Assembly (NCBI GenBank): GCA_026988445.1
Contig: JALSLF010000263.1
Location: forward strand, 1 to 16,424
From: Bacteroidales bacterium
GTDB lineage: Bacteria; Bacteroidota; Bacteroidia; Bacteroidales; NBLH01
Reading direction: 5' to 3'
Length of the DNA: 16,424 nt
Below the pieces are notes generated by a model. That model made no database searches, was not told where the DNA came from, and worked only from the letters and a program-made list of their open reading frames with translations. A program made the position numbers and the translations under genes. This document shows, piece by piece, positions 8,848 to 16,022 of this stretch (the first letter of the stretch is position 1; every line of letters starts with the position of its first letter).

Positions 8848-10416
8848 TTAAACTGAGGTTTTTTCTTCAATATTTTTATTTAACAATTTTTTTTCAATAG
8901 AGTTTTGATTTTCTATGATGTTAAGTACTTTTTCAGTTGCTTTAATAGCCGCTTCTGTTTGATCGCTAGCTAATCCATGTGTTTTTATACGTTTGTCGTT
9001 GAACTCCCAAGTTATAATGGTTTCTACTAAAGCATCTGTTTTTCCTCCCGGAGGGATACTTACCGAATAATCAACCAAAGCAGGAGCTTGTTTTTGTAAT
9101 CTATTATATATTTTCCAAAGTGCTTTCATAAAAGCATCATACTGCCCATCACCCACAGAATTTTCTTCGTAAGATATTCCATCAATCTCCACACTGATAT
9201 TGGCAGCCGGTTTTAATCCGTTCGCTATGGTCAAAGAATAATGTTTAAAAATTATTGACTTATTAATATGTTTGTTATCTAAAATATCAGCAATTATATA
9301 GGGTAAATCATCAATAGTTACATTTTCTTTTTTGTCGCCCAATTCTATTACCTTTTCGGTAAGGCGTTTTAAAGATTCCTCATCAAGCACCAAGCCTAAC
9401 TCTTCCAAATTCTTTTTTATATTTGCCTTGCCCGATGTTTTTCCCAGCGCATATTTACGTTCGCGACCAAAGCGTTCCGGCATCAAATTATTAAAATACA
9501 AACTGTTTTTTGAATCGCCATCGGCATGCACTCCACAAGTTTGGGTAAATACATTTTCACCAATTAAAGGCTTATTAGCGGGTATCCGCAAACCCGAAAA
9601 AGATTCAACCACCTGACTTACTTTGGTTAATTTTTGCTCATCTAAATTGGTTTTTATCTTTAAATGATCGTTTACAATACCAATTACACTGGACAAAGGC
9701 ACATTACCGGCACGTTCGCCTAAACCATTCACCGTAGTATGAACTCCATTAATTCCGGCTTTTACAGCAGCATAAACATTGGCAGTTGCCAAATCATAAT
9801 CATTATGTGCATGAAAATCAAAATGTATATCGGGATATTTTTCACGCATAATACTGCAAAACTCATAGGTCTGTTCATGATTTAAAATACCGAGTGTATC
9901 GGGTATCATAAAACGCTCAATAGGTTCATCTTTCAGAGCATCCATCATGAAAAAAACGTAATTGCGCGAGTTTATCATTCCATTCGACCAATCTTCAAGA
10001 TAAAGATTAATCTTAAAATCTAAACTTTTTGCATAAGCAATTGCTTTTCTTATATCCGCAACATGTTCTTCCGGTGATTTTTTAAGCTGCAGGCTAACAT
10101 GCTTTAAAGAGCCTTTTGATAATAAATTAATGACTCTTGCACCCGCATTATAAATCCAATCAATAGAATTTGTTCCATCAATAAAGCCAAGAATTTCAAT
10201 TCGATCCAAACAAGCGTTTTCTTTTGCCCATGAAGTGATTTTCTTTACCGCTTCAAATTCACCCTTCGATACACGGGCTGAAGCAACTTCAATACGGTCC
10301 ACTTTTACTTCTTTCAGAAGTAATTTGGCTATACTGACTTTTTCCTGCGGATTGAAGGATACACCAGTGGTTTGCTCGCCATCGCGCAAAGTTGTATCCA
10401 TTATTTCAAGTTGCAT
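8848..10416 (-). CDS. cimA: Probable (R)-citramalate synthase (LeuA family)
   Basis: The protein belongs to the 2-isopropylmalate/citramalate/homocitrate synthase family, which condenses acetyl-CoA with a 2-oxo acid. The TIM barrel shows the catalytic R11-D12 (TTLRDGEQ), E141, T174, metal-binding H202 and H204 (FHAHND), and H297-x-D299. The residues that Leptospira interrogans CimA uses to select pyruvate (L81, L104, Y144, from memory of that structure) fall on L76, L99 and Y139 in an ungapped alignment with offset 5. The C-terminal allosteric domain (about 385-500) contains GDGQYDAF at 422-429 and GGKTDALVET at 457-466. An unusual charged tail of about 20 residues follows. I infer pyruvate plus acetyl-CoA to citramalate, the first step of threonine-independent isoleucine synthesis, with LeuCD and LeuB doing the next steps. 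The alternative is a second 2-isopropylmalate synthase, the name such Bacteroidetes genes often receive. No Shine-Dalgarno site is visible at the start. Confidence 0.8.
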   Translation of the reverse strand: MQLEIMDTTLRDGEQTTGVSFNPQEKVSIAKLLLKEVKVDRIEVASARVSKGEFEAVKKITSWAKENACLDRIEILGFIDGTNSIDWIYNAGARVINLLSKGSLKHVSLQLKKSPEEHVADIRKAIAYAKSLDFKINLYLEDWSNGMINSRNYVFFMMDALKDEPIERFMIPDTLGILNHEQTYEFCSIMREKYPDIHFDFHAHNDYDLATANVYAAVKAGINGVHTTVNGLGERAGNVPLSSVIGIVNDHLKIKTNLDEQKLTKVSQVVESFSGLRIPANKPLIGENVFTQTCGVHADGDSKNSLYFNNLMPERFGRERKYALGKTSGKANIKKNLEELGLVLDEESLKRLTEKVIELGDKKENVTIDDLPYIIADILDNKHINKSIIFKHYSLTIANGLKPAANISVEIDGISYEENSVGDGQYDAFMKALWKIYNRLQKQAPALVDYSVSIPPGGKTDALVETIITWEFNDKRIKTHGLASDQTEAAIKATEKVLNIIENQNSIEKKLLNKNIEEKTSV

Positions 10417-10472
10417 AGTATTGATTGGTTTTTTATTTTTTTAATTCAATTTATTAATAAATTCAAATGGAT

Positions 10473-10492
10473 AAAGAACGATTTGAAGTTTA
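10473..10492. repeat. 20-base direct repeat, copy 1
   Basis: This copy reads AAAGAACGATTTGAAGTTTA. It matches 19 of 20 bases of the copy at 10540-10559, 67 bases away. It lies in the non-coding leuD-cimA spacer. The two copies flank a pair of hairpins, which suggests a small repeat cassette or a local duplication. Confidence 0.7.
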
Positions 10493-10498
10493 ATAAAC

Positions 10499-10525
10499 TT
10501 TTGAACGTCCGTAAGGACTTCAAAA
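10499..10525. repeat. Palindromic hairpin unit A in the leuD-cimA spacer
   Basis: TTTTGAA (10499-10505), one bulged base, GTCC (10507-10510), loop GTAA, GGAC (10515-10518) and TTCAAAA (10519-10525) form an 11-bp stem with a 4-base loop. The architecture is identical to the adjacent unit at 10528-10554: seven outer pairs, one bulge, GTCC/GGAC, tetraloop. No U-run follows on the leu sense strand, so it is not a terminator. Confidence 0.65.
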
Positions 10526-10527
10526 CG

Positions 10528-10554
10528 TTCAAATGTCCTAAAGGACGATTTGAA
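10528..10554. repeat. Palindromic hairpin unit B overlapping the leuD 3' end
   Basis: TTCAAAT (10528-10534), GTCC (10535-10538), loop TAAA, GGAC (10543-10546), one bulged base and ATTTGAA (10548-10554) form an 11-bp stem. The leuD stop codon (10538-10540) and its last five sense codons lie inside this unit. Two like-built hairpins side by side resemble the paired palindromes of REP/BIME-type dispersed repeats, although copy number elsewhere in the genome cannot be seen. Confidence 0.65.
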
Positions 10555-11137
10555 GTTTAGCTCTGTTTTTTTCAAATTCTTCTATTTCATTTTTTATGTT
10601 TAACAGATAATCAATATCATCATACCCGTTTAATAAGCATTCCTTTTTATATTCATTAATTTCAAAATGCTCAGCCATTCCACCCATTTTAACAATTTGT
10701 TTTTCCAAATCTACTTCAATTTCCAAATCAGGCTTATCTTCAATTTTTTCAAAAAGCGATTTTAAAAATACTTCGGAGACTTGAACCGGTAAAACACCGT
10801 TGTTCATCGCATTATTTTTAAAAATATCGGCAAAATAGCTTGATATTACCACACGGAAACCGTATCCTGCAACTGCCCAAGCAGCATGTTCTCTACTTGA
10901 ACCACTACCAAAATTTTTACCGGCAACTAAAATTTCTCCTTTATATTTTGGATTGTTTAAGGGAAAATCAGGTTTCGGATTACCTTCTTTATCAAAACGC
11001 CAATCTCTAAAAAGATTATCGCCAAAACCTTTTTTATCCGTAGCTTTTAAAAAACGCGCCGGTATTATTTGATCAGTATCAATATTTTCAATATTTACGG
11101 GAACGCAAGTTGATTTTATTTTAACTAATTTTTCCAT
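10538..11137 (-). CDS. leuD: 3-isopropylmalate dehydratase small subunit (LeuD)
   Basis: LeuD is the swivelling small subunit of isopropylmalate isomerase. It pairs with LeuC to convert 2- to 3-isopropylmalate, and in many bacteria also citramalate to methylmalate. The 199 residues match the bacterial family. Family motifs are the substrate-contacting NIDTDQIIPARFLK at about 18-31 and GKNFGSGSSREHAAWAV at about 73-89. The body ends with the characteristic CLLNGYDDIDYLL region near 167-179. The last residues (KLQIVL) are encoded inside a palindromic repeat, so the extreme C-terminus and the stop codon appear to come from repeat DNA rather than from the ancestral gene. The ATG lies 26 bases after the leuC stop, preceded by an A-run rather than a Shine-Dalgarno site. 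It is followed by cimA after a 121-base repeat-filled spacer. Confidence 0.95.
   Translation of the reverse strand: MEKLVKIKSTCVPVNIENIDTDQIIPARFLKATDKKGFGDNLFRDWRFDKEGNPKPDFPLNNPKYKGEILVAGKNFGSGSSREHAAWAVAGYGFRVVISSYFADIFKNNAMNNGVLPVQVSEVFLKSLFEKIEDKPDLEIEVDLEKQIVKMGGMAEHFEINEYKKECLLNGYDDIDYLLNIKNEIEEFEKNRAKLQIVL
10540..10559. repeat. 20-base direct repeat, copy 2, inside the leuD end
   Basis: This is the second copy, differing from 10473-10492 at one base (G at 10544 against A at 10477). It overlaps hairpin unit B and encodes the final LeuD residues KLQIVL in antisense. Confidence 0.7.
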
Positions 11138-11163
11138 TTTTTTTTTATATCTTTTATCAAAAT

Positions 11164-12570
11164 TTAAGATAAAAATTCTTTGGGGTCAACAATTTTGCCT
11201 GTAACTGCAGCTGCGGCAGCTAATACTGGACTAGCTAACAAAGTGCGTGCTCCTGGACCTTGACGACCTTCAAAATTTCGGTTTGATGTGGATACACTGT
11301 ATTTTCCGGCAGGAATTTTATCATCGTTCATTGCCAAACATGCAGAGCAGCCCGGCTGACGCATTTCAATACCGGCTTCTTTAAATATTTTATCCAAACC
11401 TTCTTCAATAGCTTGTTTTTCAACCATTTTTGAACCGGGAACTATCCAAACCGTAACATTATCCGCTTTTTTGCGTCCTTTAATTATTTCAGCGGCAGCG
11501 CGCAAATCTTCAATACGTCCATTAGTACAACTACCAATAAAAACATAATCAATTTTTTTACCCATAATCGGCTCCGACTCTTTAAAATCCATATATTTTA
11601 AAGATTTTTGCAAACCGTTTTTCTCGCTTTCGCTTTCAAATTCATTAACCGAAGGTATTTTATCGGTAATTTTTATCCCCATTCCGGGATTGGTACCGTA
11701 AGTAATCATGGTGTCGATATCGGCAGCATCAAAATTATACTCTTTTTCAAATTCAGCATCCGCGTCAGAATATAAAGTTTTCCAATATTCAACCGCTTTG
11801 TCAAAGGCTTTGCCTTTGGGGGCAAATTCTCTGCCTTTAATGTATTCAAAAGTAGTATCGTCAGGTGCAATCAAACCTCCGCGTGCACCCATTTCAATAC
11901 TCATATTGCAAATGGTCATTCGCTCTTCCATAGAAAGTGAACGGATTGTATCACCGGCGTACTCAATAAAATAACCGGTTCCGCCACCCGTAGTAAGCTT
12001 TGAAATCAGATAAAGAATAATATCTTTTGCGGTTACTCCTTTTTTTAATTTCCCGTTTACATTAATGCGCATACGTTTCGGCTTATTTTGCATCAAACAT
12101 TGAGTAGCCAAAACCATTTCAACTTCAGATGTGCCAATACCGAAAGCAATGGAACCAAAAGCCCCGTGTGTAGCGGTATGACTATCGCCGCAAACATAGG
12201 TGCTTCCGGGTAAGGTAATTCCCAACTCGGGACCGATTATGTGTACTACACCATTTTTCGGATGCCCCAGTGCATATAACTCTATACCAAACTCTTTACA
12301 GTTTTGACCAAGTTTATCTAGCTGATTTCTAGACAGTTCATCTTTAACCGGTAAATGTTGATTTATCGTTGGAGTATTATGGTCGGCAGTAGCAATGGTT
12401 TGTTCAGGTCTGAAAACAGAAATACCACGCTTACGCAATCCGTCAAAAGCTTGTGGACTGGTAACTTCATGGATAAACTGTTTATCAATATAAAGCACCG
12501 ATGGTCCATTCGGGATTTCTTTTACAACATGTGCTTCCCATATTTTATCAAAAAGTGTTTTTTTGCTCAT
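11164..12570 (-). CDS. leuC: 3-isopropylmalate dehydratase large subunit (LeuC)
   Basis: LeuC is the aconitase-family large subunit that holds the 4Fe-4S cluster of isopropylmalate isomerase. The 468 residues match the canonical bacterial form. The three cluster cysteines are C348 (FIGSCTNGRIEDL), C408 and C411 (GCSACLAMN). Other family motifs are ATADHNTPT at about 60-68, CGDSHTATHGAFGS at 127-140, and SNRNFEGRQGPGARTLLASP at about 429-448. The start at SKKTLFDKIWEAHVV is the usual family N-terminus; an AAGAAAA stretch upstream may serve as a weak ribosome site. It lies 169 bases after leuA with a hairpin between them and 26 bases before leuD, so LeuC and LeuD are made together as the heterodimer requires. 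Besides isopropylmalate it may also isomerise citramalate made by the cimA product; that is inferred from context. Confidence 0.96.
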   Translation of the reverse strand: MSKKTLFDKIWEAHVVKEIPNGPSVLYIDKQFIHEVTSPQAFDGLRKRGISVFRPEQTIATADHNTPTINQHLPVKDELSRNQLDKLGQNCKEFGIELYALGHPKNGVVHIIGPELGITLPGSTYVCGDSHTATHGAFGSIAFGIGTSEVEMVLATQCLMQNKPKRMRINVNGKLKKGVTAKDIILYLISKLTTGGGTGYFIEYAGDTIRSLSMEERMTICNMSIEMGARGGLIAPDDTTFEYIKGREFAPKGKAFDKAVEYWKTLYSDADAEFEKEYNFDAADIDTMITYGTNPGMGIKITDKIPSVNEFESESEKNGLQKSLKYMDFKESEPIMGKKIDYVFIGSCTNGRIEDLRAAAEIIKGRKKADNVTVWIVPGSKMVEKQAIEEGLDKIFKEAGIEMRQPGCSACLAMNDDKIPAGKYSVSTSNRNFEGRQGPGARTLLASPVLAAAAAVTGKIVDPKEFLS

Positions 12571-12650
12571 ATTTTATTTTTCTTATCATTCAATTTAAGT
12601 AATACCTAAATTGTTTAAACATGTGTCTGTTAGAATTTTACATTTTTTTA

Positions 12651-12676
12651 CCCGACAGAAAAAGTTATCTGTCGGG
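12651..12676. repeat. Stable hairpin in the leuA-leuC spacer
   Basis: CCCGACAGA (12651-12659) and TCTGTCGGG (12668-12676) form a perfect 9-bp, GC-rich stem around an 8-base loop, striking in such AT-rich DNA. In the leu sense direction it is followed by UAAAAAAAUG, so it lacks a terminator U-tract. In the opposite direction it is followed by CATTTTGTTGTTT, terminator-like for antisense transcription. It may cause partial attenuation, RNA processing or 3' protection between leuA and leuCD. Confidence 0.6.
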
Positions 12677-12739
12677 CATTTTGTTGTTTGTTGCGTTAAT
12701 AGAAACCGGATAATTACGATTTCAGATGTTTGATAATAT

Positions 12740-14287
12740 TTAGTTATTAATTGTTGCTGTTTCTTTTTGTTCTTTTTCAATGGGAACGGCAAAACCATTT
12801 GCTTTTTCAATAGCATCAATAAATGCTTCAACTGAGGCAGTTATAATATCCGTATTTGCCGAAAATCCGTAATAAGTTACTCCTTTGCTTTTTATTTGTA
12901 CATGAACCTTTCCCAAATCATCACTCCCACGTGTAATTGCCTGAATAAGAAACTCTTCCAACACAACTTTCTTTTTCAGAATTTTTTTAACCGCTGTAAA
13001 ACTTGCATCAATAGGTCCGTTTCCGGTACTTACACCTGAAAGTATCTCACCATTTACATCTAATTGAATAATTGCCGTTGGCAAAGGTGTTGTTCCGGAA
13101 ATTACTTGCAAATGTTTTAATTTAATTTTTTGTGATTTTGCTTTTTGTAAACTTAACATTACCAACAAATCCTCGTCTTTAATATCTTTTTTCTTATCAG
13201 CAAGATTAAGGAATTTTTCGTAGGCTTCATCTATTTCCTGTTTGTTAAGTTTTACACCTAATATTTCCAAACGATGTTTTAATGCAGCGCGTCCGCTACG
13301 TGCTGTTAATACTATAGATGATTGATTGATGCCTACGTCCGTTGGGTCGATTATTTCATAATTTTCACGATTTTTCAAAACCCCGTCTTGATGAATACCT
13401 GAAGAATGTGCAAATGCATTTCTACCCACAATTGCTTTATTAGGCTGTACCGGCATACGCATCAATGTTGAAACTAAACGACTGGTTTTGTATATTTTTT
13501 TCGATTTAATATTTGTTGTTAAATGAATGTCTTTACGACTTTGTAAAATCATGGCAATTTCTTCCAAAGAAGTATTACCGGCACGTTCTCCAATTCCGTT
13601 TATGGTAACTTCAACTTGTCGTGCTCCGTTCATTAATCCTGCTAAGGAATTAGCGGTAGCCATTCCGAGATCATTATGGCAGTGGGTAGAAAGAATCGCT
13701 TTATGCACACCACGCACATTTTCTTTCAAAAATTTTATTTTTTCGCCAAATTCATAAGGCGTTGTATATCCGGTAGTATCAGGAATATTAATTACCGTGG
13801 CACCCGCAGCAATCACGGCTTCAACCACTCGTGCCAGATACTCATTTTCGGTACGTCCTGCATCTTCGGCATAAAATTCTACATCTTCAACAAAACGCTT
13901 TGCATATTTAACTGCTGCAATAGCTCGTTCAATTATTTCATCGGGATTTGAACGTAACTTATTGAAAATATGATAGTATGAAGTACCAATACCGGTATGA
14001 ATGCGTCCGCGTTTGGCATATTTCAATGCTTCGGCAGCTACTTCTATGTCTTTTTCAACAGCACGAGTTAATGCACAAATAGTCGGAGTTTTTATTACTT
14101 TTGAAATTTCAACTACAGAGTTAAAATCACCGGGACTTGAAATAGGAAAACCGGCTTCGATTATATCAACACCGAGTGCTTCTAATGCCTTTGCTACTTC
14201 AATTTTTTCCAAAGTGTTCAGTTGGCATCCGGGAACTTGTTCTCCGTCTCTCAATGTGGTGTCAAAAACATATACTCTGTCTTCCAT
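12740..14287 (-). CDS. leuA: 2-isopropylmalate synthase (LeuA)
   Basis: LeuA condenses acetyl-CoA with 2-oxoisovalerate, the committed step of leucine synthesis. The 515 residues fit the bacterial short form. The catalytic barrel shows R13-D14 in FDTTLRDGEQVPG, E141 (YAEDAGR), metal-binding H202 and H204 in STHCHNDLG, and the family signature NGIGERAGN at about 230-238. SSGIHQDGVLKNRENYEII at 295-313 is the linker segment characteristic of true LeuA, unlike the corresponding HADGDSKN stretch of the neighbouring cimA. The C-terminal LeuA dimer/allosteric domain (about 385-505) includes TGNGPIDASF at 421-430, consistent with leucine feedback inhibition. The ATG opens directly on the first strand (EDRVYVFDTT). 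It is the first gene of the leu block, diverging from the 14466 gene. The ilv genes that would supply 2-oxoisovalerate are not in the window. Confidence 0.95.
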   Translation of the reverse strand: MEDRVYVFDTTLRDGEQVPGCQLNTLEKIEVAKALEALGVDIIEAGFPISSPGDFNSVVEISKVIKTPTICALTRAVEKDIEVAAEALKYAKRGRIHTGIGTSYYHIFNKLRSNPDEIIERAIAAVKYAKRFVEDVEFYAEDAGRTENEYLARVVEAVIAAGATVINIPDTTGYTTPYEFGEKIKFLKENVRGVHKAILSTHCHNDLGMATANSLAGLMNGARQVEVTINGIGERAGNTSLEEIAMILQSRKDIHLTTNIKSKKIYKTSRLVSTLMRMPVQPNKAIVGRNAFAHSSGIHQDGVLKNRENYEIIDPTDVGINQSSIVLTARSGRAALKHRLEILGVKLNKQEIDEAYEKFLNLADKKKDIKDEDLLVMLSLQKAKSQKIKLKHLQVISGTTPLPTAIIQLDVNGEILSGVSTGNGPIDASFTAVKKILKKKVVLEEFLIQAITRGSDDLGKVHVQIKSKGVTYYGFSANTDIITASVEAFIDAIEKANGFAVPIEKEQKETATINN

Positions 14288-14465
14288 TATAAAAGATTTT
14301 AAATTTTATTAGATTTGCAGGACAATTTTAGGAACAAAATGGGATTTTAGGAAACCATTATTTTATAATATTACTATCTGTAAAACACATTTTAAGAATT
14401 AATATTATTTATAAACTAATTAATTATCAGTTAATTATAAATAACAATATAACTTATAAATTACG
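14288..14465. promoter_or_regulatory. Divergent control region, leuA / 14466 gene
   Basis: This 178-base AT-rich spacer must hold promoters for both divergent genes. On the leuA strand GTTTC, 20 bases, then TAAAATTG (about 14326-14333) is a loose match to the Bacteroidetes promoter pattern. Two direct copies of ATTTTAGGAA (plus strand 14325-14334 and 14344-14353) are spaced 19 bases apart and overlap it. The word TATTACTATCTGT (14369-14381) also occurs upstream of proC. No leucine-rich leader peptide, T-box or terminator-type attenuator is visible. Confidence 0.4.
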
Positions 14466-16022
14466 ATGTCTAAAAATAATTCAGACCAATTATATCAACT
14501 AATAAAATCGCTTACGCCTGCTGAAAAAAGGTACTTTAAAGTGTTTGTAAATAAAGGAAAGAGTCAATCCGATGCTAAATTCATTAAATTATTTAATTTA
14601 ATTGATAAATATCAAGATTATGATGAAACACGAATATTGGAAGCTGAAAAATCAATTAAACCGGCGCAAATATCCAATTTGAAAGCTCATTTATATCGTC
14701 AAATTTTGCAAAGTTTGGCAAATTACAATCCGGATAATGATATTGAGATAATTATCCGGGAGCAATTAATTTATGCAAACCTATTATATAACAAATCATT
14801 AATAGATCAGTGCTGGAAAGTATTGGAAAAAACCCGTCAAATAGCTGAAAATAACGACAAGGTGCTTTTGCTGTTTGAAATACTTGAATTTGAAAAAAAA
14901 TTACTCACTAAATCCATACGTACCGATATAACGGATAGTGTACTAAAATTAGTAAATGAAACTGAAAATTTAGCTAAACAAATCAGGAATACGCGTATAT
15001 TTCAAAATCTTAGTATTAAGTTATATTCATTTTATTTGCAAATAGGTTTTATCCGAAATGGGAAAGATTTTGAACGTGCTACACAGTTTTTGTATTCATC
15101 GCTTCCCGCTTTTGATGAAGAAAAACTAACTTTTAATGAAAAAATGTTTCTGTATCATTCTTTTACAGGATATTATTTTTTTATCCAAGATAAAGAGCGC
15201 GGTTATCAGTATGCCCAAAAGTGGTACCGGCTGTTTGAAGAGCATCCGGAAAAAATTATCCCGAAAATTGAGTATTATATTAAAGCATTCAATAATTTAT
15301 TAGCAGCACAGTTTAAACTTTTTAAATTAAAAGAGTTTGAAGAATATTCAAAAAAGTTTGAAGAAATTCCAAATATGCATGGACTAAACCTTACTTTTAA
15401 TATTGAACGACAAATATTTAAGTACTCATCCATACATAAAATAAACCGCTATTTTATGATTGGTGAATTTACCGAAGGCACCAAAATTATTCCTGAAATA
15501 TCGGAAGGTTTAAAAAAATATGAAAACAGTTTGGATACCCACAGTTTAACTATTTTTTATTATAAGTTTGCCTGCATGTATTTTGGCGATGAAAACTATC
15601 AACAAACAATCTTCTGGTTAAATAAAATCATCAATGCCAAAGATGTAAATATTCGTTCGGATATTCATGGTTTTGCACGAATACTTAATTTAATCAGTCA
15701 TTGGGAGTTAAACAATACCGATTTGGTTGATTACTATATACGTTCAACCTACCGCTATCTAAATAAAAAATCAGATTTTCATTTGTATCAACAATATATT
15801 TTGAAATTTTTACGAAAATTAGCCAAAATTTCACCAGATGAATTAAATCATGCATTTATTGATTTAAAAAAAGATTTGCTTCCTTTACAAAATAATGCTT
15901 ATGAAAAACGTGCTTTTCTGTATTTTGATATTATTTCGTGGTTGGAAAGTAAAATAGAAAACCGTTCAAATCAGGAAATTATTCGTGAAAAAGCGTTGAA
16001 AAGGATTGGTTTGAATAATTAA
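14466..16022 (+). CDS. Conserved helical protein of unknown function
   Basis: This 518-residue protein is not assigned to a characterised family. It has no signal peptide, no membrane segment and no recognisable catalytic motif. It is rich in Lys, Glu, Leu, Ile, Tyr and Phe and reads as consecutive amphipathic helices, consistent with a TPR-like or other helical-repeat scaffold in the cytoplasm. The N-terminal stretch LYQLIKSLTPAEKRYFKVFV (residues 9-28) is the most distinctive part; I recall similar openings (SLTxAEKRYFK) in Bacteroidetes hypothetical proteins. Helices with paired aromatic residues run through about 230-420 (for example FLYHSFTGYYFF, FYYKFACMYF). The ATG precedes a polar MSKNNSDQ lead-in; no Shine-Dalgarno site is visible. 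It diverges from leuA over 178 bases, which could mean shared control, but nothing in the sequence ties it to leucine metabolism. The frame is intact and base composition matches its neighbours. Confidence 0.85.
   Translation: MSKNNSDQLYQLIKSLTPAEKRYFKVFVNKGKSQSDAKFIKLFNLIDKYQDYDETRILEAEKSIKPAQISNLKAHLYRQILQSLANYNPDNDIEIIIREQLIYANLLYNKSLIDQCWKVLEKTRQIAENNDKVLLLFEILEFEKKLLTKSIRTDITDSVLKLVNETENLAKQIRNTRIFQNLSIKLYSFYLQIGFIRNGKDFERATQFLYSSLPAFDEEKLTFNEKMFLYHSFTGYYFFIQDKERGYQYAQKWYRLFEEHPEKIIPKIEYYIKAFNNLLAAQFKLFKLKEFEEYSKKFEEIPNMHGLNLTFNIERQIFKYSSIHKINRYFMIGEFTEGTKIIPEISEGLKKYENSLDTHSLTIFYYKFACMYFGDENYQQTIFWLNKIINAKDVNIRSDIHGFARILNLISHWELNNTDLVDYYIRSTYRYLNKKSDFHLYQQYILKFLRKLAKISPDELNHAFIDLKKDLLPLQNNAYEKRAFLYFDIISWLESKIENRSNQEIIREKALKRIGLNN

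Noticed and set aside
12595..12831. Minus-strand 78-codon open frame over the leuA end and leuA-leuC spacer
   Set aside because: It overlaps the well-supported leuA C-terminus in another frame and its low-complexity Lys/Gln-rich product is not protein-like.
14288..14465. Leucine leader peptide or T-box attenuator upstream of leuA
   Set aside because: Short frames such as MCFTDSNIIK contain no leucine run, and there is no terminator/antiterminator pair or T-box sequence.
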